DNA from: an uncultured Desulfobacter sp.
GTDB taxonomy: Bacteria; Desulfobacterota; Desulfobacteria; Desulfobacterales; Desulfobacteraceae
Reading direction: 5' to 3'
Length of the DNA stretch: 64,000 bases
Assembly (NCBI RefSeq): GCF_963665355.1
Contig: NZ_OY762229.1
Span: forward strand, 1,054,001-1,118,000
Every line of letters begins with the position of its first letter. Position 1 is the stretch's first letter. The position numbers and the translations under genes were made by a program. Below the pieces are notes generated by a model. The model saw nothing but the letters and a program-made list of their open reading frames with translations, had not been told where the DNA came from and made no database searches. Positions 1 to 9,023 of this stretch are shown one piece after another.

Positions 1-1
1 T

Positions 2-262
2 TATAACTGGCGCAGGATGATTGAGGAAGTTATTCTCAACTCCGAGGTGGATTTAAGAATTCTTCTGGGTAAAACCGAAATCACCGGCGAACGGCTTTTG
101 TATATGCAGCCCGGGGATGTCATCCAGCTGGATAACGACGCCTCTGATCCTTTGTCCTGTTTTGTGGGCGGTCTGGTCAAGCTGACGGGTTATATCGGTA
201 TCCAGCGGGGGTTTCAGGCATTTAAAATCAAAGATAAAATTATAACCGACTGTGAGGGGTAA
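2..262 (+). CDS. fliM: Flagellar motor switch protein FliM, C-terminal fragment
   Basis: The window opens inside this gene: the frame starting at base 2 is open from the first codon and stops with TAA at 260-262. The 86 visible residues form a SpoA (surface presentation of antigens) type domain, with the pattern of FliM and FliN C-termini: an acidic start, an LLG-x-T-E-I-T-G stretch, then a hydrophobic end with QAFKI. FliM is part of the cytoplasmic C-ring, where it binds phosphorylated CheY and sets rotation direction. The stop is two bases before the start of fliN, so the two are probably co-translated. The N-terminal CheY-binding peptide and the middle domain lie outside the window, so this could in principle be a FliY-like variant. 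Position before fliN-fliO-fliP makes FliM most likely. Confidence 0.85.
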   Translation, partial: YNWRRMIEEVILNSEVDLRILLGKTEITGERLLYMQPGDVIQLDNDASDPLSCFVGGLVKLTGYIGIQRGFQAFKIKDKIITDCEG

Positions 263-264
263 AC

Positions 265-609
265 ATGGTTGATGAAAACGGCACCGTAAATGATCAAAAT
301 CTGGAAGAAGAGTCCGGCCATGAGGAGGAGCGGAGTGCAAGGGAACTGGATTTTATTCTGGATATTCCCTTGGAGCTTTCCGTGGAGCTGGGTAAAACCA
401 AAATGCTGGTCAATGATCTTCTGCAACTGTCCCAGGGGTCCATTATTGAGTTGAACAAGCTTGCCGGCGAACCTTTAGAAGTCTATATCAACCGCAAGCT
501 CATTGCCCGGGGTGAAGTTGTGGTGGTCAATGAAAAATTCGGTGTTCGTCTCACCGACGTGATCACGCCCATTGACAGGGTCAAATCCCTTGCTGCGGAA
601 GATCAATGA
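265..609 (+). CDS. fliN: Flagellar motor switch protein FliN
   Basis: A 114-residue protein with an acidic, poorly conserved first 30 residues and a C-terminal SpoA domain (about residues 35-105). The domain shows the FliN signature: LDIPLELSVELGKT, then LLQLSQGSIIELNKLAGEP, then VYINRKLIARGEVVVVNEKFGVRLT. FliN forms rings with FliM at the base of the C-ring and also docks the FliH-FliI export ATPase complex. Length and domain are typical. It lies between fliM and fliO, and its stop overlaps the start of fliO by four bases (606-609), a sign of translational coupling. Confidence 0.95.
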   Translation: MVDENGTVNDQNLEEESGHEEERSARELDFILDIPLELSVELGKTKMLVNDLLQLSQGSIIELNKLAGEPLEVYINRKLIARGEVVVVNEKFGVRLTDVITPIDRVKSLAAEDQ

Positions 610-1028
610 GTTCCCAGACGGATATGTGGATGGAGTTTGCCAAAAGCTTTGGCCTGCTGTTTGCCGTTCTGGCCTTTTTTTTGATGTCACTTTATCTTAT
701 TCGCAGGTTCTCTGGTCGGCTTGGCACAAAAGGCTCTATAGAACTGATAAAGGTGTCATCTGTCTACCATTTATCACCCAAGGAAAAACTTGTGCTGGTA
801 TCTGTCCTGGGGGAATCAATACTCATCGGGGTTTCACCGGGCGGCATATCTTCTCTTGCCCGCTTTGACAAAAGCCCTGAAACGCCATTGAAACCTTCGC
901 AAACAGCCGCAGGATTTCAGAATCTTCTTAAAAAAAGTCTGAAAAAAAGCAACCGTACAGACGAAATGGCCCAGGATAGTCATTCATCCAATTTCTGTGT
1001 CGATTCCGGTAAGGAAGAGGCATCATGA
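606..1028 (+). CDS. fliO: Flagellar biosynthetic protein FliO
   Basis: A 140-residue protein with one N-terminal membrane segment (about residues 12-30, FGLLFAVLAFFLMSLYLI) and a small cytoplasmic domain containing IELIKVSSVYHLSPKEKLVLVSVLGESILIGVSPGGISSL, which matches the FliO pattern of basic and hydrophobic strands. FliO helps assemble the FliP ring of the flagellar type III export gate. The tail beyond residue 100 is polar and low in conservation. It overlaps fliN by four bases upstream and fliP by four bases downstream. FliO is a weakly conserved family, so the call rests as much on the fliN-fliO-fliP order as on sequence. Confidence 0.85.
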   Translation: MSSQTDMWMEFAKSFGLLFAVLAFFLMSLYLIRRFSGRLGTKGSIELIKVSSVYHLSPKEKLVLVSVLGESILIGVSPGGISSLARFDKSPETPLKPSQTAAGFQNLLKKSLKKSNRTDEMAQDSHSSNFCVDSGKEEAS

Positions 1029-1801
1029 TCAAGTTTACCCGGTTGACCCAATGGACAGGATGTATTCTGCTTGCAGTCATTGTAATTGCAGGCCTTGCTG
1101 GTACGGCAGGTGCCGTCACCTTCCCGATCCCGTCCCTGGAACTGAATATCGGCACAGCCCAGGAACCCGAAGAAGTGGCCGTGGTTCTTGAAATTATAGC
1201 TCTCTTAACCATCATCTCGCTGGCCCCTGCCATCTTGATCCTCATGACACCTTTCGCCCGCATAACTATGATATTTCATTTTTTGCGCCAGGCCATCGGC
1301 ACCCAGTCAAGCCCGCCCAACCAGATCATTGTTGGGCTTTCACTTTTCATGACGTTTTGTATTATCAAGCCCGTGGCATTAGAAGTGTATGATAAAGCCT
1401 TAAATCCCTATCTTGAACGTAAAATTTCCTATGAAGCGGCCTTTGACGAGGCCCAGAAGCCCATACGAAAATTTTTACTGCTCAACACCAGGGAAGCCGA
1501 CATTGCCCTGTTTGTCAAAGAGACCGGCATGAAAAAGCCTGAAACCCGGGATGATGTGTCGCTTCTGGCACTGATCCCGGCCTATGTGATTTCCGAGCTT
1601 AAAACCGCATTTATCGTGGGCTTTATTTTGTATGTACCGTTCCTTGTCATTGATATGGTGGTTGCCTCGGTTCTGCTGGCCATGGGTATGATGATGCTGC
1701 CCCCGGTCATGATTTCCCTGCCTTTCAAGCTGATGCTTTTTGTCCTTGTGGACGGCTGGAATCTGATTACCGGTTCAATCATTAAAAGTTTTGGAGTATA
1801 A
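1025..1801 (+). CDS. fliP: Flagellar export gate protein FliP
   Basis: A 258-residue inner-membrane protein with a cleavable-looking N-terminal signal (residues 1-30), as is usual for FliP. It has the family landmarks: LTIISLAPAILILMTPFARI near residues 62-82, the FLRQAIGTQSSPPNQIIVGL stretch, a polar periplasmic loop, and the C-terminal FKLMLFVLVDGWNLI. FliP forms the core of the FliP5Q4R1 export gate through which flagellar axial proteins pass. The start overlaps the end of fliO, and fliQ begins one base after the stop. Confidence 0.97.
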   Translation: MIKFTRLTQWTGCILLAVIVIAGLAGTAGAVTFPIPSLELNIGTAQEPEEVAVVLEIIALLTIISLAPAILILMTPFARITMIFHFLRQAIGTQSSPPNQIIVGLSLFMTFCIIKPVALEVYDKALNPYLERKISYEAAFDEAQKPIRKFLLLNTREADIALFVKETGMKKPETRDDVSLLALIPAYVISELKTAFIVGFILYVPFLVIDMVVASVLLAMGMMMLPPVMISLPFKLMLFVLVDGWNLITGSIIKSFGV

Positions 1802-1802
1802 A

Positions 1803-2072
1803 ATGACCCCTGAATTTGTTGTGGAATTCGCCAAACAGGCCATCACCCTGACCATCCTTTTATCCATGCCCATGCTGGGTCTGGGACTGATTGCAGGCCT
1901 TACCATCTCTGTCTTCCAGGCCGTTACCCAGATCCAGGAGATGACGCTCACCTTTGTGCCCAAGATTCTCGCTGTTTTCCTCGGGCTTTTGTTTGCTGCG
2001 CCGTGGATGATGGAAAAATTAATATCCTTCACAACCAATATTATTATCAATATTCCCATGTATATCCGGTGA
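1803..2072 (+). CDS. fliQ: Flagellar export gate protein FliQ
   Basis: An 89-residue protein, the standard FliQ length, made of two hydrophobic hairpin helices. MTPEFVVEFAKQAITLTILL and GLIAGLTISVFQAVTQIQEM are the recognisable FliQ stretches, and LTFVPKILAVFLGLLFAAPW follows. It packs around FliP and FliR in the export gate. A TTG twelve bases upstream is in frame, but the ATG at 1803 gives the family-length product and sits one base after the fliP stop, so it is preferred. Confidence 0.96.
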   Translation: MTPEFVVEFAKQAITLTILLSMPMLGLGLIAGLTISVFQAVTQIQEMTLTFVPKILAVFLGLLFAAPWMMEKLISFTTNIIINIPMYIR

Positions 2073-2090
2073 TCCAGGGAACGGACGACC

Positions 2091-2879
2091 GTGGAACTTC
2101 TTGATCTCATTGATCCCATTCGCTTCAGAACCTTTATGCTGGTTCTGGCAAGGATCTCTGTGTTTTTATTTTTGTTCCCTATTTTTTCCTCCCCTGTGTT
2201 TTCCAACCGGCTGAAAATGGGACTGGCTCTGGTTTTAACACTGTTGTTCTATACGGTGGTACCTGTGGATCCGGCACGTTTCCCAAAGGATGTCCCCACC
2301 TTTGGCCTGATGCTTGGGGCTGAAATCATGGTGGGTCTTACTCTGGGGCTTTGCCTGCGAATCTTTTTTGCAGGGATACAGATGGCCGGCCAGGTTATCG
2401 GCTTTCAGGTCGGGTTCTCCATGATCAATGTCGTGGACCCCCAAAGCGGTGAAAACGTATCCATCATGGATCAGATCGGTTACTGGGTCTGCCTGGTCGT
2501 TTTCCTTTTGCTCAACGGACACCATATAGTTATCATGTCCATGATTGACAGCTTCGAACTGGTTCCTGTGGGTGGATTTGTTTTGCATCCTGCCCTGTTC
2601 CCAAAAATTTCGGAGGTTGCGGCCGGGTTATTTGTAAATGCCATCAAGATCAGCGCCCCGGTCATTGCCGTTTTAACCTTTGTCAATACAGGCTTTGGAC
2701 TGATTGCAAAATTTTCACCCCAGACCAATGTCATGATTGTGTCCTTCCCGGTAAAGATCGCAGTGGGGCTGACCTTTTTCTCCATGACCCTGCCCATCAT
2801 TGTCATCGTTACCCGGGATTACATCGGGCCCCTAAGAAAATTGTTTCTGGCATTATTGTTTTATATGGGCGGAGGATAA
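2091..2879 (+). CDS. fliR: Flagellar export gate protein FliR
   Basis: A 262-residue, strongly hydrophobic protein with about six membrane segments and the FliR hallmarks: LARISVFLFLFPIFSSPVF near the N-terminus, and the middle stretch GQVIGFQVGFSMINVVDPQ, followed by hydrophobic helices ending in TRDYIGPLRKLF. FliR is the single-copy subunit of the FliPQR gate and contacts FlhB. The start codon is GTG at 2091, eighteen bases after the fliQ stop. The next gene, flhB, starts three bases after the stop. Confidence 0.96.
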   Translation: MELLDLIDPIRFRTFMLVLARISVFLFLFPIFSSPVFSNRLKMGLALVLTLLFYTVVPVDPARFPKDVPTFGLMLGAEIMVGLTLGLCLRIFFAGIQMAGQVIGFQVGFSMINVVDPQSGENVSIMDQIGYWVCLVVFLLLNGHHIVIMSMIDSFELVPVGGFVLHPALFPKISEVAAGLFVNAIKISAPVIAVLTFVNTGFGLIAKFSPQTNVMIVSFPVKIAVGLTFFSMTLPIIVIVTRDYIGPLRKLFLALLFYMGGG

Positions 2880-2882
2880 GAT

Positions 2883-3959
2883 ATGGCCGAAGATCCAGAG
2901 GGTGGCGGCGAGAAGACCGAAGACGCGTCGGGGCGAAAACTCACCAAGGCAAGGGAGGAAGGCCAGGTTGCCAAAAGCATGGAAATTCCTTCGGTGTTTG
3001 TCTTGTTGGGCGGCGTTATGGCATTGTATGCAACGGCTTCCTTCTTCTATCAGAACTGTGTGGAGGTGTTTCGTTACAATTTTATATTTGAGCGGATACC
3101 GGAACTGGGCGTGGCAGACCTGACAACCATGCTGATTTATCACGCCAAAAAGATGTTCTTAATGTGCCTGCCTGTATTTGCAGCAGTTTGTACTATGGCC
3201 TTTTTGTCCAACGTTGCCCAGGTTGGATTCCACATCTCCTGGAAGGTCTTTGAACCCAAATTGAGCAAGTTGAACCCTGTTAGCGGGCTCATGAATAAAT
3301 TTTCATCCCGGGCCTTGATCGACTTTCTGAAATCACTGGCAAAACTTGCCGTGATTGCATCAATTTGTTATCTGGCCACAAAGGACGAGCTTTCCAGGAT
3401 TATTACCCTTTACGATAACTCCATCGCCCAAATCCTTGTTTTTCTTTTTATCAAGTCATTTTGGATTTTCATCAAAGTTTGCATGGTGATGGTATTGGTT
3501 GCCATCCTGGATTATGCTTTCCAGAAATGGAAGTTTTTGGAAGACCAGAAAATGACCAAAAAAGAGGTCAAAGACGAGCGCAAGCAGACGGACGGTGATC
3601 CAGCTGTTAAATCCAGGATTCGGCAACTCCAGATGGCTGCCGCCAGAAAACGGATGATGGCTTCCGTGCCCAAGGCGGATGTGATTGTAACCAACCCGAC
3701 ACACCTTGCCGTGGCCTTGCAATATGACAAAACAAAAATGGATGCGCCCACGGTTGTGGCCAAGGGAGCCGGGGCCGTGGCCGAAAACATCAAAAAAATT
3801 GCCCGGGAAAATGATGTTCCCATCGTGGAAGACAAACCATTGGCCCGAAATTTGTATAGATCAGTAGATATCGGCGGGCAGGTTCCATTTGAATATTACC
3901 AGGCGGTAGCTGAACTGCTTGCCTACGTTTACGGACTTAAGAACGGCCGGAAAGGTTAA
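2883..3959 (+). CDS. flhB: Flagellar export switch protein FlhB
   Basis: A 358-residue protein with a cytoplasmic N-terminus typical of FlhB (GGEKTEDASGRKLTKAREEG), four membrane segments (about residues 30-210) and a C-terminal cytoplasmic domain. The autocleavage site NPTH is present in VIVTNPTHLAVAL (about residue 267). FlhB switches export specificity from rod/hook to filament substrates after cleaving itself between Asn and Pro. The C-terminal half is the template for the short paralogue at 13336-13617. A 61-bp gap with a good ribosome-binding site (AAGGAGG at 4011-4017) separates it from flhA. Confidence 0.97.
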   Translation: MAEDPEGGGEKTEDASGRKLTKAREEGQVAKSMEIPSVFVLLGGVMALYATASFFYQNCVEVFRYNFIFERIPELGVADLTTMLIYHAKKMFLMCLPVFAAVCTMAFLSNVAQVGFHISWKVFEPKLSKLNPVSGLMNKFSSRALIDFLKSLAKLAVIASICYLATKDELSRIITLYDNSIAQILVFLFIKSFWIFIKVCMVMVLVAILDYAFQKWKFLEDQKMTKKEVKDERKQTDGDPAVKSRIRQLQMAAARKRMMASVPKADVIVTNPTHLAVALQYDKTKMDAPTVVAKGAGAVAENIKKIARENDVPIVEDKPLARNLYRSVDIGGQVPFEYYQAVAELLAYVYGLKNGRKG

Positions 3960-4020
3960 TTTTCCTAAAAAGTCAATTTTTTGGCATCAGGTGTCAAACG
4001 CTCATCGGTAAGGAGGACAA

Positions 4021-6126
4021 ATGGCGGCAGAAAACGTCGGTATTATGGCCACAATGAAAAAGGAATCATCAGATATTCTGATGGTTCTGGCCTTTATCGG
4101 CATTCTTATGGCAATGATTCTGCCTTTACCCCCCATTATCCTTGATTTTTTTCTTGCCTTGAACATCTCCCTTGGCATAGTGGTGCTGATCACTACCATG
4201 TATACCCAGAAACCACTTGACTTTAGTATCTTCCCCTCCCTGCTTCTGATGCTCACTCTGTTCAGGCTCTCATTGAACGTTGCATCCACACGGCTGATCC
4301 TTCTGCACGGCAGCGAAGGCCCGGAGGCTGCCGGGGCGATCATCATGTCATTCGGCGCCTTTGTAGTGGGCGGCAACTATGTGGTGGGGTTGATTATTTT
4401 CATTATTCTGGTGCTCATCAATTTTATGGTCATCACCAAGGGCGCCGGCCGTATTGCAGAGGTGGCCGCCCGTTTTACCCTGGATGCCATGCCCGGCAAA
4501 CAGATGGCCATTGACGCGGATCTCAATGCCGGCATGATTGATGAGATAGAAGCCGGCGAACGAAGGGCCGCCATTGCCAGGGAGTCGGAATTTCACGGAG
4601 CCATGGACGGCGCCTCCAAATTTGTCCGCGGAGATGCCGTTGCCGGTATTGTGATCACTTTAATCAATATCGGCGCGGGCTTTATTATCGGCGTGGTGCA
4701 GCAGGGCATGCCCCTTGGCGAGGCTTTGACCAATTACACCCTGCTCACCGTGGGTGACGGGCTTGTCTCCCAGATACCAGCGCTTTTGATCTCTGCCGCC
4801 TCAGGTCTTCTGGTCTCCCGCTCTGGAGCAGACAGCAAGATGGGACAGGCCTTTGCCAAGCATTTATTTTCCAGTTCCACCCCGGTCATGGTGGGGGCTG
4901 TGATTGTTTTCCTCATGGGCGCGATCCCCGGCCTTCCCACCATTCCCTTCATGACTTTAGGAGTGACCATGGGAACCGTTGCCTGGTATTTTCTGGGCCA
5001 GGAAGAGAAAAAAACCGAAGAAAAGCAGCAGGCCATTGAAAAAGCTAAAGACCAGGCCCAGGAAGAGACGCCAGGCAAGCCCGAAGATGTTGATCATCTG
5101 CTGCGCCTGGATACCATGGAACTGGAAGTGGGATATGGCCTGATTCCCCTGGTGGACAAGCAGCAGGACGGTACGCTTTTAGGCCGGATCAAGGCCATCC
5201 GCCGGCAGTTTGCCACGGAAATGGGCATTATTGTGCCGCCCATCCATATCCGGGATAATTTAAATTTAAGCCCGGCCCAGTACCGCCTGCTGATCAAGGG
5301 CGTTGAAACGGCCGGTGCAGAACTTATGGTCAATCACTATCTGGCCATGGATCCCGGCGGGGTGGCGAAAAAAATTGACGGGATTGATACGGTTGAACCC
5401 GCCTTCAACCTGCCCGCCCTGTGGATTCCCATGTCCAGGGACGAAGAAGCCAAGTTTGCCGGGTACACCGTGGTGGACAACTCCACGGTCATTGCCACCC
5501 ACCTGACGGAAATCATCAGGAACAATGCCTACACCCTTCTCAGTCGCCAGGATGTCCAGCATCTTCTGGATAATCTGGCCAAAACCAGTCCCAAGGTGGT
5601 GGAGGAACTGGTGCCCAATATCTTAAGTGTCGGTGCCGTCCAGAAAGTCCTTCAAAATATTTTGCGGGAACGGATCTCCATCAGGGATCTGCTGACCATT
5701 GTAGAAACCCTGGCAGATTTTGCACCGGCCGGCAAGGATCCGGATCTGTTAACCGAATATGTACGCCAGCGGGTTGCCAAGGGCATGCTGGCGCCCTACC
5801 TGCAGCCTGGTAAAAAGCTGCAGGTCATGACACTGGACCGCAAACTGGAAGAAATTTTAACAAAAAACCTAAAACGTACGGATCATGGAGCCTTCCTGGC
5901 TCTGGAACCCGCCATGATCACGGAATTTGTCAATGCCGTGTCAAAACAGGTGGAAAACCTGATCACGCTGAATACCCAACCCGTACTCATGACCTCGCCC
6001 ACACTGCGCCGTCATGTCCGCCGCCTGATTGAGCCGTCGCTACCCACCGTATTTGTGGTATCCCACGCAGAGATCGTGGATGATATAAATCTGCAGGCTG
6101 TCGGAAAAGTGAGTTTAAAGCCGTGA
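4021..6126 (+). CDS. flhA: Flagellar export apparatus protein FlhA
   Basis: A 701-residue protein of normal FlhA length. The N-terminal half has about eight membrane segments and the FHIPEP-family core (LFRLSLNVASTRLIL; FTLDAMPGKQMAIDADLNAG; ERRAAIARESEFHGAMDGAS). A charged linker at about residues 325-350 (EEKKTEEKQQAIEKAKD) leads to the large cytoplasmic domain that docks export chaperones and substrates. FlhA forms the nonameric ring below the gate and takes part in proton-driven export. It starts the second half of the flagellar operon. A faint GG-N10-like match upstream was judged too weak for a promoter. Confidence 0.97.
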   Translation: MAAENVGIMATMKKESSDILMVLAFIGILMAMILPLPPIILDFFLALNISLGIVVLITTMYTQKPLDFSIFPSLLLMLTLFRLSLNVASTRLILLHGSEGPEAAGAIIMSFGAFVVGGNYVVGLIIFIILVLINFMVITKGAGRIAEVAARFTLDAMPGKQMAIDADLNAGMIDEIEAGERRAAIARESEFHGAMDGASKFVRGDAVAGIVITLINIGAGFIIGVVQQGMPLGEALTNYTLLTVGDGLVSQIPALLISAASGLLVSRSGADSKMGQAFAKHLFSSSTPVMVGAVIVFLMGAIPGLPTIPFMTLGVTMGTVAWYFLGQEEKKTEEKQQAIEKAKDQAQEETPGKPEDVDHLLRLDTMELEVGYGLIPLVDKQQDGTLLGRIKAIRRQFATEMGIIVPPIHIRDNLNLSPAQYRLLIKGVETAGAELMVNHYLAMDPGGVAKKIDGIDTVEPAFNLPALWIPMSRDEEAKFAGYTVVDNSTVIATHLTEIIRNNAYTLLSRQDVQHLLDNLAKTSPKVVEELVPNILSVGAVQKVLQNILRERISIRDLLTIVETLADFAPAGKDPDLLTEYVRQRVAKGMLAPYLQPGKKLQVMTLDRKLEEILTKNLKRTDHGAFLALEPAMITEFVNAVSKQVENLITLNTQPVLMTSPTLRRHVRRLIEPSLPTVFVVSHAEIVDDINLQAVGKVSLKP

Positions 6127-6135
6127 GAGTAAGAT

Positions 6136-7239
6136 ATGAATAAAAAAATTTTCAGGGCACCCAATATCCAGAACGCCCTTGCCAGCATCAAGGAGGAGCT
6201 GGGGCCGGAAGCCATGATTCTTTCCACCCGAAAGGTGCCGAAATCACCCAAAGACCCTTATGGAAAGACCATGTTCGAGGTTGAGGCAGCCATCCCTTCG
6301 CCAGAAGATGACAAATCTGCTCCCCCGGTCCTTCAGGATGTGGAAGCCCTTAAGGCAGATCTTGCGGAGATAAAGGATATCCTTTCCGTGGCCGGTTTCG
6401 GTTCCGGGATGCCCTCCATTCTGTGCAACCATTTTGAATCCGTGGGCGTACTTGCCTCCCTGCTGCGCAGTGGTGTCAGCGAACGACTGGCAACGGATCT
6501 TGTGCAAAAAGCGGCTGCAGATCTGGATAAGGACATGGATACGGCAATGCGGATGAAGCAGTTGAAAAAAAAGGTTATGGGCCTTTGCCTGGACCAGTTG
6601 CGCACCAAGGATTTTTTCACCCGGCGCAACTCGTCGGGTCTTCCCCAGGTGGCGGCCTTTGTGGGACCCACCGGTGTGGGTAAAACCACCACCATTGCCA
6701 AACTGGCCGCGGGCTTAAGCTTTACCCGGAAAATGAAGGTGGGGCTGATCTCCATAGATAATTATCGGATCGGAGCCTTTGAGCAGCTTAAAGCCTATGC
6801 GGGTATCATGGGCTTGCCCTGCGTTCCGGCCTTTTCACGCCAGGACCTGGCATGCGCTCTGGATCGGATGAAATCCATGGATATGGTGCTTATTGACACG
6901 GCCGGGCACAGCCATTATGACAAGAAAAAAATTGATGAAATCCTTGAGCTGATCAGAAATGATTTCCAGATCAGCGTTCATTTAACCTTGAGTGTTACTT
7001 CTGAATTGATTAATATGAAAGAAGCGGCACATGCTTTTTCCGTATTTAATCCAGACACATATGTGTTTACAAAAACAGATGAGACAAAAAGATGCGGAAA
7101 AATCCTTGACCAGGTGGCAAACCTTAACCTGCCCGTGTCATTGGTGACCAACGGCCAGAAGGTGCCCGAGGATTTGATAATTCCGGACAGCCATGAGCTT
7201 TTAAAGATAATTCTTAAAAAAGAGCCCAAAGGAGATTAA
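6136..7239 (+). CDS. flhF: Flagellar biosynthesis GTPase FlhF
   Basis: A 367-residue SRP-type GTPase. The N-terminal region contains the FlhF basic/B domain (MNKKIFRAPNIQNALASIKE), then a helical N domain, then the G domain with the P-loop VAFVGPTGVGKTTTIAKLAA (about residues 173-193), a switch region with DTAGHSHYD and a base-recognition TKTDE motif. FlhF helps place the flagellum at the cell pole and sets its assembly site with FlhG. It sits nine bases after flhA and directly abuts flhG, the usual order for polar flagellates. Confidence 0.95.
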   Translation: MNKKIFRAPNIQNALASIKEELGPEAMILSTRKVPKSPKDPYGKTMFEVEAAIPSPEDDKSAPPVLQDVEALKADLAEIKDILSVAGFGSGMPSILCNHFESVGVLASLLRSGVSERLATDLVQKAAADLDKDMDTAMRMKQLKKKVMGLCLDQLRTKDFFTRRNSSGLPQVAAFVGPTGVGKTTTIAKLAAGLSFTRKMKVGLISIDNYRIGAFEQLKAYAGIMGLPCVPAFSRQDLACALDRMKSMDMVLIDTAGHSHYDKKKIDEILELIRNDFQISVHLTLSVTSELINMKEAAHAFSVFNPDTYVFTKTDETKRCGKILDQVANLNLPVSLVTNGQKVPEDLIIPDSHELLKIILKKEPKGD

Positions 7240-8133
7240 GTGGATCAGGCAAAAGGACTGCGACAGATGGCCAGGACAAGTGCTATCCAAAAACGGGAAC
7301 AAAACGGGGCTTCCAACGGCAGTACATACCCCAGGGTCATTGCTGTGACCAGCGGCAAGGGCGGGGTGGGCAAAACCAATATTGTGGGAAACCTGGCCGT
7401 GGCCCTGACCCGACTTGGTAAAAGGGTGGTGATCATCGATGCCGATGTGGGTTTAGCCAATATTGACATCGTATTTAACCTGAGGCCCAAATACAATATT
7501 CGCCATCTGGTATCCGGGGAAAAAACATTAGCCCAGGTGCTGGTGACAACGGATCATGGCATTGGGATTCTTCCCGGAGGCTCCGGTTTTGCCGATCTGA
7601 CCCGTTTCAGTGAAGGTGAAAAACTGACATTGCTGTCGGAGTTTGAGGCTTTTTCCGACATGGCAGATATCATTCTGCTGGATACCGGGGCCGGTATTTC
7701 ATCCAATGTACTTTACTTTAATGCATCTGCGGACCAGTGCCTGGTGGTGGCCACCACGGAACCTACCTCCATCACCGATGCCTATGCCCTGATGAAGGTC
7801 ATGTCCCAGGAATACGGAACCAGGCATTTTAAACTGGTGGTGAACATGGCGGACAACCAGGCCGGGGCAAAAAAAGTATACGGATCTTTGAGCAACGCCC
7901 TGGATAAATTTTTAAAAAATGTGGTTCTGGAATACTGCGGGTATGTACCCTTTGATCCGGCCCTGCAAAAGGCGGTTCGAAACCGCAGCATACTTCTGGA
8001 TACTGTCAAGCACAGCCCTGCAGCCGATGCCATGTCCGGACTTGCAAAAACTCTTCTTAACGACGGCAGGACCAATCAGAACCAGGGGAATCTGACCTTT
8101 TTCATGAACAGGGTCTTTGCGGCCGCCCAATGA
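7240..8133 (+). CDS. flhG: Flagellum number regulator FlhG (MinD-like ATPase)
   Basis: A 297-residue ParA/MinD-family ATPase. The deviant Walker A motif is in VTSGKGGVGKTNIVGNLA (about residues 31-48), with IDADVGLANIDIVF after it and DTGAGISSNVLYF as the Walker B region. The N-terminus reads MDQAKGLRQM, matching the DQAxxLR motif with which FlhG activates FlhF GTPase. A C-terminal basic amphipathic stretch (NLTFFMNRVFAAA) fits a membrane-targeting helix. FlhG limits flagellar number. The start is GTG at 7240, immediately after the flhF stop, and the end overlaps the next start as ATGA at 8130-8133. Confidence 0.95.
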   Translation: MDQAKGLRQMARTSAIQKREQNGASNGSTYPRVIAVTSGKGGVGKTNIVGNLAVALTRLGKRVVIIDADVGLANIDIVFNLRPKYNIRHLVSGEKTLAQVLVTTDHGIGILPGGSGFADLTRFSEGEKLTLLSEFEAFSDMADIILLDTGAGISSNVLYFNASADQCLVVATTEPTSITDAYALMKVMSQEYGTRHFKLVVNMADNQAGAKKVYGSLSNALDKFLKNVVLEYCGYVPFDPALQKAVRNRSILLDTVKHSPAADAMSGLAKTLLNDGRTNQNQGNLTFFMNRVFAAAQ

Positions 8134-8921
8134 GCGGTTATGGCAATTTTAAAAAAGGAAACAATAATATTTCCATGAAATATCCCCGGAAAAACAATCA
8201 AGCGGCATGGGAAGCCTGGCGGCAGGAAAGCATTGTAAATTATGCTTATCTGGTCCGGTATATCGCTTCACGCTTTGCCATGCGTCTGCCATCCAGCGTG
8301 CTTTTTGACGAACTGATGTCAGCCGGCTCCCTGGGGCTCATTGACGCAGTGGACAAATTTGACCCGGGCAAGCATGTCAGCCTTGAAACCTATGCCCGCT
8401 ATCGTATCAAGGGAGCTATTCTGGATGAACTTCGCAGCATGGACACCTATTCAAGATCCATGCGCAAAAAAATCCAGGACATTACACGGGCTGCGAAAAC
8501 CATTGAAGATGAAAAGGGGCGGCCGGCGGATGACGATGAAATCAGCCAGGTATTGGGCGTGGATCTGGAAACGTACCAGAATATGCTCACCGACATCCAT
8601 GGGGCTGCAGTCCTCAGCCTGGATGATTTCATTAAGACCAAGAAAAATGAGGCGTATTCCCAGACCCGCTTTCAGGCCGGACTAAGCGGAGAAGAGAACC
8701 CCGAAGAGGATTTTTACCGGGCAGAATTGAAATCTGTTCTGGTGGAGGCCATCAAAAAATTGACGGAAAAAGAGCAGATTGTTATCTCCCTTTACTATTA
8801 TGACGAGCTGACCTTGAAAGAGATTGGCGAAGTATTGTCTTTGACGGAATCCCGGATCTGTCAGATCCATACGGCGGTTCTGCTGAAACTGCACGCCAGC
8901 CTGAATAGTTATGGAGAATAG
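8130..8921 (+). CDS. fliA: RNA polymerase sigma factor for flagellar operons (FliA/WhiG type)
   Basis: A 263-residue sigma-28 family protein with regions 2, 3 and 4. Region 2 has LPSSVLFDELMSAGSLGLID and KFDPGKHVSLETYARYRIKGAILDELR, both characteristic of FliA. Region 3 follows at about residues 120-165, and region 4 contains LTLKEIGEVLSLTESRICQI, a helix-turn-helix for the -35 element. It directs transcription of late flagellar and chemotaxis genes. The ATG at 8130 overlaps the flhG stop; an internal ATG at 8175 is an alternative start. No FlgM anti-sigma gene is seen in this window. Confidence 0.94.
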   Translation: MSGYGNFKKGNNNISMKYPRKNNQAAWEAWRQESIVNYAYLVRYIASRFAMRLPSSVLFDELMSAGSLGLIDAVDKFDPGKHVSLETYARYRIKGAILDELRSMDTYSRSMRKKIQDITRAAKTIEDEKGRPADDDEISQVLGVDLETYQNMLTDIHGAAVLSLDDFIKTKKNEAYSQTRFQAGLSGEENPEEDFYRAELKSVLVEAIKKLTEKEQIVISLYYYDELTLKEIGEVLSLTESRICQIHTAVLLKLHASLNSYGE

Positions 8922-8926
8922 GACTT

Positions 8927-8943
8927 CTGGCCTGAAGTTTGCA
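8927..8943 (+). promoter_or_regulatory. Sigma-54 promoter ahead of the FliL-like operon
   Basis: The 17 bases CTGGCCTGAAGTTTGCA fit the sigma-54 consensus YTGGCACGRNNNTTGCW at all but two positions, with GG (8929-8930) and GC (8941-8942) exactly ten bases apart. Transcription would start near 8953, about 70 bases before the start codon at 9024, which has its own ribosome-binding site (AGGGGGAG, 9012-9019). It lies directly after the fliA stop, so the following five genes can be transcribed separately. Flagellar control by sigma-54 is well known in related bacteria; its use here is inferred from the match. Confidence 0.75.
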
Positions 8944-9023
8944 GTTTCTAAACATTAAATATTTGTAATAGTTCATTTCAAATGAGTTCATAGAGTTTAT
9001 TTTTTTGACTACAAGGGGGAGTT

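Noticed and set aside
3960-4020. A sigma-54 promoter ahead of flhA (TTGGCATCAGGTGTCA)
   Set aside because: The -12 GC is missing at the required distance, and flhA reads well as part of the preceding operon.
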